Notes under the pieces: generated by a model
The model's database searches: none
What the model was told of the DNA's origin: nothing
Seen by the model: only the letters and a program-made list of their open reading frames with translations
Assembly (NCBI GenBank): GCA_016271365.2
Contig: CM057456.1
Span: 613,185,501 to 613,249,500 of the forward strand
DNA length: 64,000 bases
Direction of reading: 5' to 3'
DNA from: Neoceratodus forsteri
Lineage: Eukaryota > Chordata > Ceratodontiformes > Ceratodontidae
Program-made: the position numbers and the translations under genes
Shown: one piece after another, positions 44,451 to 54,724 of the stretch
How the letters are laid out: each line of letters starts with the position of its first letter
How positions within the stretch are numbered: the first letter of the stretch is position 1

Positions 44451-44770
44451 CATACTGGGGGCTCCCAGCATGGCAGCTGGAAGGCTGTTTGGGGGCAGTG
44501 GAGACGATGGGGATTCGGCACCCCCGTCGGCCATATGGACTGTCGCCACACTGGGGTGGACTCCCAGCGTGGCACCCAGTAGTCTCTTGTGGGGGAAACA
44601 GTGGAGCCGACGGGGCGTTGGAGGCCCCTGTTGGCCATACAGACTGTTGACACACTGGGGTGGGCTCCCAGCGTGGCACCTGGAACTCTGTTGGGGGGGG
44701 AGGGCAGCAGAGCCGACAGGGGATTGGGCACCCCCGTCAGCCATACAGTGTGTGCGTGGGGGAGGGGAGC
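44451..44770. repeat. Roughly 100-bp tandem array in X2
   Basis: Three units marked by CTGGGGTGG-CTCCCAGCGTGG at about 44455, 44551 and 44655, each with CCGTCGGCCATA and GGAGCCGACGGGG words. GC-rich open frames on both strands here are a by-product of the repeat, not genes. Confidence 0.8.
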
Positions 44771-44999
44771 ATGAGCACACAATATGCGTGTGTGTGTGGG
44801 AGGAGTGCATGAGCAGGCGATATCTTATTGCTGCTCACTGAAGCGTAGCTCTCCCTTTAAACTGTAGGGCACTGCATTTTCAACTGCTGTCATAGACAGC
44901 TGCAGCATTCATTGGCGAACTGTGGCCGCACCTGCAAACACACTGACTGAATTGGAAGACAGGGTGCCACACCTCCGAAAACTCAGATGATGGCACTAT

Positions 45000-46441
45000 G
45001 GCCCAGATATTCAAAAGGGTTGCGCCATGCGCAACAGGGTTGCGCCATGCGTAAGTCCAAAATGCGCCATTCTGCGATATTCAGCAGGAGGCAGTTACGC
45101 CACTGGCAACAAGTTGCGCAAGAGAGCAATGCAAATGAATGCATGCTCAACAGGAGGGGGAGGATCCATGCATAACCTGCGCAACCCGATATTCAGTCGG
45201 GTTGCGCAGAGTTCTGCATGCGCAACCCCCAACCTGCGCCCGCACAAGCTTGAGCCAAAAAAAAAGGCTTAAGTTGAGGGCCACCCACAGGTGAGCTGCT
45301 GCATTGCAGGGCGCAACACAGCAGCTGCCACCCCTGGCTGGCCCCCAACTCGGTCCCTGTGCCCCCCCACCAGCCCGATCGCGGGCAGAACACGTACATG
45401 ACCCCCCCCCCACATCTCCCACAGCCCGATCGCGGGCAGAACCTGTATGAACCCCCAGTGCCTGATTGCGGGCAGAATGTAACCCTCCCCAACCCAAATA
45501 ACTCCCTGGTGGTCAGTGGACCGTAAAGCCGATCGCGGGCAGAATGTCCTGGCCACAACCCCCAAACATCTCCCTGGTGTCTGAGTGTCCCCCCACCCAC
45601 CCAGAAGCCCTCCCCGCTCCCCACCCCGCGGCGGCAGGCGACAGCATCCACCCGCCTGCCGCCCGCCGACTGACTGTCCGGTGGGGCTGCCGCCCGTGGT
45701 GCAGGCTACAGCCAATGGGCGTGCAGCCCATACCCGTATGACAGTCCAGATTTGTGAATGATCATTCACAAATCTGGACTGTCATGCGGTATGACTGCGC
45801 ACTCGCAATAGCGTGTACGAACAATCAATCGGCGGCCGGCGGCAAGCGGTGGGTGCTGTGCCCGCCGGCTGCGGGGAAGGGCTGGCGAAATGGGCCTGAA
45901 GATATTTGAAATTATGCCGACATTCTGCCAGCGATCGGCTATAAAGAATTCCTACAGGTTCTGCCGCGATCGGGCTATGAAGCTGTGTGGGGGCGACATG
46001 TAACCGTGATGCCCGCGATCGGCTGCATTAGGCGTCGGTCCCCGACGGCTGCTGCCTGGCAGGGTGGCCAGGAGCAAGTCCTCGGGATCGCGCACTTACA
46101 TGTAAAATGGCATGCAAATGGAGCCATAAATAGATGCAAATGGCCCCCTGCGCCTTGCATAAATTATGGCCCCATTTGCATGTCACCTTTGAATATCGGA
46201 AATTTGGCGATGGCGCAATAGTACTTAAGCCACCGCGAAGTTTAATGCTCAATCCTGGCAACTTGCGGTGAAGGCAGTTCCACTGCGCCATGCGCAAGTG
46301 CTGTAGCTCGGGGGTGATATTCAAAGGAGTTGCTCAACAGCGCAACTCCTTTGAATATCACCCCGGCCACACCCCTGCGCAACTATTTTGAGCAGCGCAG
46401 GGGCTTGCGCCTCAGACTGGCGCAGTTTGAATATCTGGGCC
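45000..46441. mobile_element. Y1: fold-back DNA element in X2
   Basis: A 1442-bp element with 16-bp perfect terminal inverted repeats, GGCCCAGATATTCAAA. It is flanked by TAT on each side (44997-44999 and 46442-46444), and removing it rejoins X (CACTATGTTTC). Sub-terminal GTTGCGCCATGCGCAA words and GATATTCA words recur inverted on the two sides. GATCGCGGGCAGAA repeats lie at 45377-45545. The centre is a perfect 48-bp palindrome. It has no transposase. The 3-bp TSD and GG- ends could suit PIF/Harbinger MITEs, but TAT is not the usual TWA target. Confidence 0.75.
45738..45785. repeat. Perfect 48-bp palindrome at the centre of Y1
   Basis: The left arm ATGACAGTCCAGATTTGTGA continues to the centre TGATCA and is mirrored without mismatch to TCAT at 45785. 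Confidence 0.95.
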
Positions 46442-46726
46442 TATGTTTCTTGCACATGCGTGCAAGCAAACATAAAAATGGTTCGTAAGTCTGCCATCAC
46501 AAGTATCAAACAAAAGAATATTTGTTAAGCATGGACAATATGTATGTAACATTAATTGGGGGTGAAATTGGAGTTAAATGCTGTATTTGCAACCGATTTA
46601 AGATAGCGGAAAATATTGAAGTGTCCGAGTATATGTGTGAGCAGTGTCGAATTGAAAGATTTAAGAATTAAAATATTAGGGTTAGAATTAGAAATTAAAT
46701 GTTACAAAAACAATGCTATTAAGTAT

Positions 46727-46930
46727 AGGAGGCAGTATAGCGCAGTGGTTTAAGGCTCTGAGCTGCAAATCTGGTGACATCCAGCAGACCAGACCTGGGT
46801 TTGAATCCCACAGCTTCCACTTGCATACTGTGTGACCCTGAGCAAGTCACTTAACTTCCCTGTGCTCCCAGGTCACACCTGTAAAAAAGCTTTCAGCTTA
46901 GTGTGCTACTCCTGGTTAAACAACAACTAA
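46727..46930 (+). mobile_element. tRNA-derived SINE with CORE-like domain, in LINE-Z ORF1
   Basis: The head GGCAGTATAGCGCAGTGGTT (A-box region) is followed by the B-box GGTTTGAATCC (46798-46808). The central block TGTGTGACCCTGAGCAAGTC and ACTTAACTTCCCTGTGCTCC is the CORE-like domain. The 3' part is more diverged and ends in CTCCTGGTTAAACAACAAC. Confidence 0.85.
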
Positions 46931-47426
46931 AGTAAGCAACAAGCAACTGATAAAGAACATGGGTTTGGGGACATAGGAATAGGGCCTGCAAGTAAAAGAA
47001 ACAGAGATGCAAGTGATGACCTGGAGCAGACACATTCAGGGACAAATAACCTAAAAAAGGGAGAAGAGCAATGCAATTTGCAATACCAATACAAAATAGC
47101 TTTTCACACTTGAAGCAATTGATGGAAGACATTGAAACAGAAACAGATAATCTACTAGGTCTGGCTATGGAAGATTGGAATAATACTGAGCAAACCCCAT
47201 GGATGCTCAGGCTGCCACAGTACCGACAGAACCTAAGGTATTAGACAGGAAGGTATACATACTTGGAGACTCGATCATTAGGTTCACTGACCACACTACA
47301 ACCAAGATTAGCAAACACTCAGTGTATAGCAGGTGCTGGAGTAAGAGATATGATTACCATTGCTGGGGATTTAATGTCAAAAGCACCATACAACTCACTG
47401 GTGCTTGTACATATAGGGGCTGATAA

Positions 47427-47796
47427 TAATAATTCTTTATTTATAATGCGCCTTTCATAACCAAGGCACGTAACAATAAAAACAGTTAAAACATATAAAA
47501 CAAAACATCAGCACATTCAGTAAATGCATAATTGTCAGTCGACACCTTCGTGAAATGCTTTATTCCACAGTAATATTTTTAAAGCTTGCTTGAAACCCCC
47601 CACGGTCGTGCACTCCCTAATCTGACGGGGTAGAGAATTCCAGAGGGTTGGGGCCATGAGCATAAATGCCTGGGCTCCTACAGATTTTAAGGTCACCCTC
47701 GGAATCTCTAGCAACTCCTCGTCAGCCGAGCAGAGTGGTCGCTCAGGGAGATAAGGAATCAGGAGCTCTTTCAGGTAGTCAAGGCCCTGATGTAAG
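47427..47796 (-). mobile_element. L2-like LINE 3' fragment
   Basis: The minus-strand frame 47810-47535 encodes the last part of an L2-type RT: YLKELLIPYLPERPLCSADE, RVTLKSVGAQAFMLMAPTLW and NSLPRQIRECTTVGGFKQAL. Its 3' UTR ends near AAAGGCGCATTATAAATAAA (47454-47435). It splits the esterase of LINE-Z ORF1 just after the GAD/GxND block. CTGAT occurs at both flanks, too short to prove a TSD. Confidence 0.82.
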
Positions 47797-48934
47797 AAAT
47801 TCCGAAGCACAGGACATATTTAATGCTATAAATGAAATCCAAAGAAGGATTATCAAGAACAACAGTGAGTTAATAATATCAGAAATACTGCCTATCCCAA
47901 GGATGAACAATAAAATCAATACGAAAATTAAAAGAATTAATAACTGGAACAGACAATGGAGTCTAATGAAGGGCATTAGATGTATTAAAAGTTGGGAGCT
48001 TTTTGAAAATCAGAGCACTTTATTCAGCCAAGACAGGTTACATCTAAGCAGATCAGGGGGAGATGTTCTGGGAAATTTGTTTTCAAAAGAAATAAAGGAG
48101 GCTTTAAACTAGAGGCATTGGGGGATAGGGATTCATGTTTTGGTATTAATAATAATAAGAAGAAACATAAAGTACATATAGGGAGAGATACTAGTGAAAA
48201 AAATTAAAAATCTGGTAATCAAGGTAGGAAAGAATATAATGGGAAGCTAAGCATATTATTAATCAATATAAGAAGCCTAAGTAACAAGATTGAAGAACTA
48301 AAAACAATGTTATACTCTCATCAAATACAGGTGTGCGTACTAATAGAAACATTGGTTGCAAGACGGAGATTGGGGGGGGGCTAATATTCCAGGATGCAAT
48401 GTCTTTTACAAGAACAGAAAGAGTAAAAAGGGTGGGGGATCACTATATATGTAATGGAGGACTTAGCACATGAAATAACAACACAAACACTAGTTACACC
48501 TTGGCCTGGATATTCAGACTGCGCCAGACAGTGGCGCAAGCCTAGGCGCAGCGCAACTGGGCTGCGCCAGGGCATGGACCTGGTGATATTCAATGGTACT
48601 GCACCATGGCTCAGCACTGTTGAATATGGCACTGAGGGCGCACACACAGCACACGGTGCAGTGGTAGTGTGCCAGTGCAAGTGGCAGAATGGGAGCAGGG
48701 GGATGCGCCAGAACAAGTGCAGTTGGTGCTAGGCGCGTCATCCGCGATATTCAGCACTGGGCATGCAAATAAGGCCATTATGCATGCAAGGTGCAAATGG
48801 GGCCATTTGCATGTCATTATGGCCCCATTTGCATGCGGTGCGCTGATCCCAGGTTACTTGCGCCTGGCGTTCTGCCAGGCTACAGCCATCGGGGACCGAT
48901 GCCCTGTGGTCCCATGGCAGTCCCCGCTCCCATT

Positions 48935-49170
48935 CGCCCGATCATGGGCATAAGTAGAGTGAATCTCCCTGGTGGTCCAGTGGAAACCCCCCATTGTCCG
49001 ATCATGGGCATTAGTAAAATATTATCCCTGGTAGTCCAGGGGAAAGCCTTCCATTGCCTGTTCATGGGCATAAGTAAAACAGAGTCCCTGGTGGTCCAGG
49101 GGACAGCCCCCCATCACCCGATCATGGGCGGAAACATCACTAGATACCTGGTGGTCCAGTTGTACCCCTT
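48935..49170. repeat. 60-bp tandem array, left arm of Y2
   Basis: Units carry CCGATCATGGGCATAAGTA and CCCTGGTGGTCCAGGGGA words four times. They are the inverse of the array at 49560-49800. Confidence 0.85.
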
Positions 49171-49559
49171 CCCACCCGCCCACTGGGGTCCCCTGCCAGC
49201 ACCCCCAGTCAGAGGCGGGCAGCACCCACCCGCATGCCGCCCGGCTGCCGCCGAATAACGAGCGTACAGTAAGGTCTGTACACCTGTTGGTCCACTGTGT
49301 GGACCACTAGAATGTACAGAACCATACTAACTGCCACAAACCCGATATGTGAATGTACCGTTCATTCACATATCGAACTCTGTATGTATATGGTCTGCAT
49401 GCCCATTGGTCTACGCTAGTGGACCAATAGGCATGCAGACCATACTGTATGCTGTCATTCAGTGGGTGGCTGGGTGGCATGCTGGTGGGGTGCTGCCGCC
49501 CGCCGATGACGGGGGGGGTGCTGGGTGGCAGGGGACCTCAGCGGGCAGGTGGGGAGGGG

Positions 49560-49800
49560 GGCACCACTGGACCACCAGGGTATCTAGCGTTGTTTCTACC
49601 CCTGATACGGTGATGGGGGGGCTTTCCCCTGGACCACCAGGGATTCTATTTTACTTATGCCTGTGATCGGGCGATGGAGGGCTTTGCCCTGGATCACCAG
49701 GGATTCTATTTTACTGATGCCAATGCTTGGGCGATGGAGGGCTTTCCTCTGGCCCACCAGGGAATATATATTTATTTATGCCCATGATCGGGCTATGGGG
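49560..49800. repeat. 60-bp tandem array, right arm of Y2 (inverted)
   Basis: Units carry CTGGACCACCAGGGATTCTA, TTTTACTTATGCC and GATCGGGCGATGG words four times, inverse to the left array. Confidence 0.85.
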
Positions 49801-52726
49801 GGCACACAGCTCCCAGGGCAGGGAGTATGTGGACAGTGTTCTGGGTGGGCGGGTGGCCACCCAAGGCTGGCAGCTGCTGTGTTGCACCCTGTAATATGGC
49901 ACTTACCTGTGGGTGGCCAGGACTTGTTCCTGGTTTTACCAGGCACATCTTTGTGCCCCCCCAAGTGGCGCAAGGCGGAGTTGTGCCAGCATATGCACTG
50001 TACATCCTGGGCTGAATATCGGGATGTGCCGCATATACATGGGCATGCCCCCCGCACTTGCGCTGCATACATTACCGATGCACCCCAGCACATTGGGAGT
50101 TGCACATCACAACTTTCCTCTTTGAATATCATGCTGGGGCACATTGGTGGGTTGCACATGGCGCATCCCTGTTGCGCCATGTACAACCCTTTTGAATATC
50201 CAGGCCCTGATGCAGAATTATTATGGGTTAGAATTGGAACAACCAAGAAAGGAATAACAATAGGCCTTGGATACAGGCTGCCCAATTTGAACAAAAAAGA
50301 AAATGATATGTTTTTATCAGCAGTTGAGAGTATGATAGTAAATGATGATTATATCTTACTCGGGGATTTCAACTTCCCTACTATTAACTGGGATAATTTA
50401 TATGGAGTCACAAATCAAGAAAAAAAATTATTGGAAATAATAGTACAAAAGGGGTTAGAACAATATGTAACATCTAAAACTCGGGGTAACAATATATTAG
50501 ACCTTGTAAGTAACCGAGATTCCAACATAATCAGTATGGATGTAACTGACCCTATCAGTAACAGTGACTATAATGTAATAATGATTAATGTCAAAAAAGA
50601 GTTTGATAGAATCAGGGGACTAACAAAATCCAAAAATTATTATAAGGCTGATTACAAATCAGTTAAACAGTTCTTAGGTACATGGAATTGGAAGAAAGAC
50701 CTAAACAACTCCAACATGAACACAATATGGTCAAAACTTAAATCCAAAATAGATTATTGTGTTAACAAATGGGTGCCAGAGACAATCAAATATAATAAGA
50801 AGTGTAGAATGCCAGCATGATGGGGAAAAACAATGAAAAACAGTATTAAATGTGGAAAGAAAAAATACTCTAAACAGAAAAAGGAACCGACACAGCTAAA
50901 CTGGGCAAGTTACAAAAAAGAAGCAAATAAAGCAAAAAGATTAATTAGGAACACAAAACAAAATGCTGAAGTGAGATTGGCCACATCAGTGAAGGATAAC
51001 AAAAAGGCATTCTTTAGTTATGCTGGTTCGCTCAAGGGTAACCACAAGGGTATAGGGCCTTACAAACACATACAGGGGTTATAAACGATAAACAAAATAT
51101 TGCTAATACATTAAATAGTTATTTCCTAAGTATATTTCAACCTAAAGTGCAATATATCAATTGGCCCAAAAGAAAAAGTAGATAGACCAATACAAATGAC
51201 AGAAAAGGAGGTTATGGATAAAATTCAAAAATTACAAATTATTAAATCAGCAGGACCAGATGGAATAAGTGGTATCTCTTATCATGTTGTTTAATGCATC
51301 CCTGTCCGAATGTAACACACTCAAGGAATGGAGGGAAGCTATTATTACACCCATTTACAAAAAAGGTGATAAAAAAATGGCAGAGAATTATAGGCCCATC
51401 AGCCTTACATCTATCTTGAGCAAAATGTTATAGAGTTTTTAATCCAAGAGTATACGATCAAGCACATTAAAGAACGTGGGTACATGGCTATATCGCAACA
51501 TGGTTTTAGTGCAGGACGACCATGTCTCACTAATTTACTAAACTTCCTAGAACCAGTAAGTGCAGCAATGGACAAGCAAATGCCAGTCAACATTATATTC
51601 TTGGACTATTCTTGGCCTTCGATTCCATCTCCCATGAGGTTCTGTTAGAACAGCTAATTCTTCTGCATCTTCCATACAATATAATTGCTTGGGTAGAATC
51701 ATGGCTGACTAATAGACACCAACAGGTCAGTATACAAGGTTTTTATTCTGATTGGGGAGAGGTCACCAGTATTGTACCCCAGGGTTCTGTCCTGAGGCCA
51801 ACACTTTTCAACATAGTAGTTTCTTCAATGGAGGTTTCAGAAGGGGCTTGGCTTGGAAAATATGCAGATGACAGTAAAGTGGGAGCTATTGTAAACTATC
51901 AGGAGGCATCTAATAAGCTGCAGAAAGATCTTTGCTAGCTTGGGCAATGGGCAGAAAAGAATAAACTAAAATTTAACCTGGATAAATGTAAAGTTGTGCA
52001 TTTAGGCCCAAGAAATCAGAACTTTAAGTACGAACTAAACGGTACCCTGTTTGGGGAAACAACTTGCGAAAATGATCTTGGAGTTATCATTACAAACGAT
52101 CTATCCTTCAATTCCCATAGTAGAACTAAAGTCAAATTAGAGAATAAAATACTAGGATGCATATTTAGTAATATCAAGAGCCGTAATCCATCTGTGATTG
52201 TACCCTTGTACACATCTCTTGTGAGGCCGCATCTCGAGTACTGTTTGCCACTTTGTGCACCACAAAATAAGAAGGGTGACGTACTGATTGAGCAAACACA
52301 GAGAAAGGTAACCAAAAGAATTAGGACAGTGCAGTGGAAGACTTATGGTGACAGACTGAGGGATTTGGACATGTATTCAATGAAATACAGAAGGCTGAGG
52401 TGTGATATATGCTTGGTATTTCGAGCATCCAAAGATAACTATTTATGGGAAACCATTGGTTTAACATCTCAAGTGTCTACTAAGAGTACACGTACACATG
52501 GTTTAAAAATTAAAGGCAAAATTTGTAGAACTAATAAAAGGAAAAAATGGTTTTCCAAAAGAGTGGTTGCAGCATGGAATGCCCTTCCAGAATTTATAGT
52601 CATGTGTAAAACTATGGTTTCCTTTAAGTCATCTCTTGATCAATACATGGGTAACAGAAAATATGACAATCACTGCTAAACAAGTGTTGAGCAAAAAATG
52701 GGTCCTCGGACCTACCAGTTCATATT

Positions 52727-52889
52727 ATCCTATGACCTGGGAGAAACTGGGCAGTTAAGTGACTTGCTCAGAGTCATACAGTATGCAAGTGGAGGTTGTG
52801 AGACTCAGACCAAGGTCTGGTCTGCTGGATGTACGTAGCTCGTTCACAGCTCATTACTCTAACCTCTAGGTTATACTGCCAGCCTCCAG
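52727..52889 (-). mobile_element. SINE in DIRS-B, 5' part
   Basis: On the minus strand: the head GGCTGGCAGTATAACCTAGA, then a weak B-box region, then TGTATGACTCTGAGCAAGTC and ACTTAACTGCCCAGTTTCTC. It stops where the LINE-Z 3' end begins. The missing 3' half is at 41735-41822. Confidence 0.8.
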
Positions 52890-54724
52890 TAGAGTCTTTT
52901 ATGCTGAGGTTGCCGGGCTGAAGTGCCTGCTCTGCAGTTTGTGAAATGTTTTGAAGCTTAGAGACAGGCCCTGGCTCACTACCTCCAAGACCCACTTGTC
53001 TGTGGTGATGGCTTGCCATGCTTTAAGGAAGTGAGCCAACCTGCCTCCTACTGGGTGTGGGGAAGTGACCTGTGTAAACAAATCAGGGTCTCGGTTTGGG
53101 CTGGGACTTGGCTGAAGGTGCTGGGTCAGCCCTCTTTGTGGGCTTCCTGCCCCAACTCCTGAAGTAACTCCTGGGTTGCTGGTAGTCTGGCACTTCTTGG
53201 GCTTGAAAGAAGGGTCTAGGGTAGGGACCTCAACCCCTTCCTCCTCTACCTTGAGTTCTGTAGGATGTGGAAGGCTTGGACTGAGCTGAGTTGCTCCTGT
53301 AAGTGGATTTATATCCTTCCACCTTCTTCATATAGGCCTCAGTTTTATCCCAGAGCAGAGTTATTCTCACAGGGGAAGTACATGGCCTTAGCCTGGATGT
53401 CCTTGGACAGATTGGTAGCCCTGTGCCAAGCAAATCTCCTCATGGAGATGGCAACGACCATGAACCTGGAAGCTGTATCACTAGCATCCACTGCCAAGTG
53501 AAACTGATACTTGGTGGCATCTCGGGCTGTCCTGGCTGTTTCAGCCAGATCAACAGCCACATCCCCAGAAATCTTATCACTCGTGGCCAGGACTGATGGC
53601 CAGAGAGCCTTCTAGTACTGTATAGGCCATGTAGGTAACTTGTCTGAGGAGGAGGGAAGCTGCCAGGTACCCCTTTTTCCCCATACTGTCCAGTTTCCTG
53701 GAGTCCTTGTCAGGGGGTGAGAGGACAAAGGTACCCTAGCCTTACGGCAGGCAGCTAGCTGCCTGTACCACACCCTCATGATCAGGATGGCAAAAAGAAA
53801 ATCAGCATTTGTTCTTTCAAGCTGATATTTGTTATCTATTTTCTTATCAGCCACTGGTATGAATGTGGGAGCCTGCAGAATCATGAGGGCAGCCTTTTTT
53901 AGTGACTTGTAGATAGGCAGCAGAAGCCTTTTTGTGGGGAGTAGTCCCATCATATCCAAAAACTCAGCCTCACCCTCGTCTTCCCCCATCTTTTGTGTGA
54001 TAAGAGTGAAGGTATTTACCATCTGTCTCACAATGGCATGGTGAGACGAGTAATCCTCACGTCCCCGCAGTGGGGAACCAAAGTTCTACTTCGGTGAGAC
54101 TTCAGGCTTGATGGAGTCTCCTTCCTCCTCCTCATCCTCTGGTTCCTCATATAGAAACTTTAGTTCCTGGCTGGGGGGAGCAGAAGGCAGAACCGGGGGG
54201 TGGGGGGGAGAGGATGAGGGAGTCGAGGGCCTGAAGGAGCCTGTAATATCTGCAGGATTTTGGCAATGTCCTCCTCAGAGGGCATGGCTGACTTGTCTGC
54301 TGAGAGCTCCTTTGCTTTTTCAACAGGAGGTGCAGTGACATGCTTTTCCTTATGCTTCCTTTTGACAGGAACCGGTTTGGCTGCCAGTTCCACAGGCCTG
54401 TTAGATTTTGAGGTATCACCCTTGTCTGTGGGACTGGGCTCCACAATTCCTTAGGCCTATCCTTTTTGGAGTGAGAGGATGAGGCTTCTCAGTTGGCTTT
54501 GGTGAGGTAGAGATGGGAGAAGCCATTTCTTTGAGCCTTTTTGCCCTCTTCTTTACTGTTTTGGGGCAAAAGGTACTGCAGACCTCACAGTTTGCAAATA
54601 TGTGACTAGGACCGAGACACACTCGGCAAAGATCATGCCTATCCACCTTGGTGACTATCTGCCCACAAGTCAAACAATTTTTAAAACCAGCCAGTCCTGT
54701 TTTCTTTTTGGGTCTCTCTTACAT
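52890..54724 (-). pseudogene. DIRS-B gag
   Basis: The likely start, ATG at 54724, is followed at once by a stop codon. The sequence goes on with KNCLTCGQIVTKVDRHDLCR and VCLGPSHIF, giving the Cys/His head of DIRS gag with both CxxC pairs. A Lys, Pro and Ser rich part follows, then DKKIDNKYQLE (about 53850), DATKYQFHLAVDASDTASRF (about 53520) and AYMKKVEGYKSTYRSNS (about 53310). The 3' end, HHHRQVGLGGSEPG (about 53000), matches the same point of DIRS-A and breaks at the SINE. Several frameshifts are present. Confidence 0.75.

Larger units (their letters stand above)
42290..46471 (-). mobile_element. X2: second copy of unclassified repeat X, holding Y1
   Basis: The reverse-oriented homologue of X1: about 2.74 kb after Y1 (45000-46441) is removed. 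Its ends are CAAGCATTTGTCAATGCCGA (42294) and GCAAGCAAA (46463-46471). Flanks CATACA (42286-42291) and CATAAA (46471-46476) could be an imperfect duplication, in line with the CATAAAA of X1 on this strand. It contains the 297-bp tandem array and a roughly 100-bp array. Confidence 0.6.
46531..48112 (+). pseudogene. LINE-Z ORF1: zinc finger and SGNH esterase
   Basis: The ATG at 46531 opens a 46-codon piece with CCIC...CEQC (a CxxC...CxxC pair), resembling the PHD-like finger of some CR1-clade ORF1 proteins. A SINE (46727-46930) follows. The esterase begins at about 47247 with KVYILGDSIIRFTDHTTTKI (GDS serine). Frameshifted sequence CIAGAGVRDMITIAGDLMSK and LVLVHIGADN (the GxND block) runs to 47425. 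An L2 tail (47427-47796) interrupts. The end reads DIFNAINEIQRRII, WNRQWSLMKGI and DRLHLSRSGGDVLG with the DxxH pair, stopping at 48112. All esterase motif residues survive, but the gene is broken by two insertions and a frameshift. Confidence 0.78.
48503..50206. mobile_element. Y2: fold-back DNA element in LINE-Z endonuclease
   Basis: About 1.7 kb with terminal inverted repeats GGCCTGGATATTCA. The flank is CCT or CT, consistent with a 2-3-bp TSD, and taking it out rejoins the LINE frame (LVTP-DAELLW). Sub-terminal GCGCCA words match Y1. Four roughly 60-bp units (48935-49170) on the left are matched by four inverse units on the right (49560-49800). Perfect small palindromes occupy the centre (49348-49375 and about 49389-49447). 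No transposase is present; the GC-rich open frames are shadows of the repeats. Confidence 0.7.
48240..52679 (+). pseudogene. LINE-Z ORF2: endonuclease and reverse transcriptase
   Basis: The endonuclease begins near 48262 (a LLINIRSLSNKIEELKTM block) and is split by Y2 (48503-50206) between LAHEITTQTLVTP and AELLWVRIGTTKK. It continues GLGYRLPNLN, YILLGDFNFPTINWDNL (50350) and RGNNILDLVSNRDSNIISMD. After the linker, RT shows KSAGPDGISG (51245), HGFSAGRPCLTNLLNFLE (51500), AFDSISHEVLLEQLI (51615), DWGEVTSIVPQGSVLRPTLF (51755) and KYADDSKVGAIV (51865) with both aspartates kept. Later blocks reach VRPHLEYCLPLC and FSKRVVAAWNALPEF. Stops lie near 50819, 51082, 51290, 51420 and 51938. Confidence 0.85.
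41823..52726 (+). mobile_element. LINE-Z: near full-length CR1-clade LINE inserted in a SINE
   Basis: A plus-strand LINE with a probable 5' UTR (41823-42289 and 46472-46530), ORF1 with a small zinc finger and SGNH esterase (46531-48112), ORF2 with endonuclease and RT (48240-52679), and a short 3' UTR with hairpin GGTCCTCGGACC (52701-52712). The SINE breaks at GGGAGCAGCTGG on the left and GGGAGAAACTGG on the right, which may be a diverged TSD. Four later insertions enlarge it: X2 with Y1, a SINE, an L2 tail and Y2. The assignment of 41823-42289 to its 5' UTR is by position only. Confidence 0.65.

Noticed and set aside
44292..44841. Overlapping long open frames on both strands rich in Pro, Gly, Ser and Thr
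   Set aside because: They arise from the GC-rich roughly 100-bp tandem array in X2, with matching repeats in every frame and no known domain.
45193..46324. Several GC-rich open frames in Y1
   Set aside because: They fall in inverted, repetitive arms of a fold-back element and are open on both strands at once.
46727..46810. A functional tRNA gene
   Set aside because: A- and B-box-like words are present but there is no cloverleaf, and the unit continues into a CORE-like SINE body.
49657..50220. N-terminal 190 codons of the open frame 49657-50820 as part of a gene
   Set aside because: This part is Y2 repeat sequence. Only the part after 50209 is LINE-Z endonuclease.
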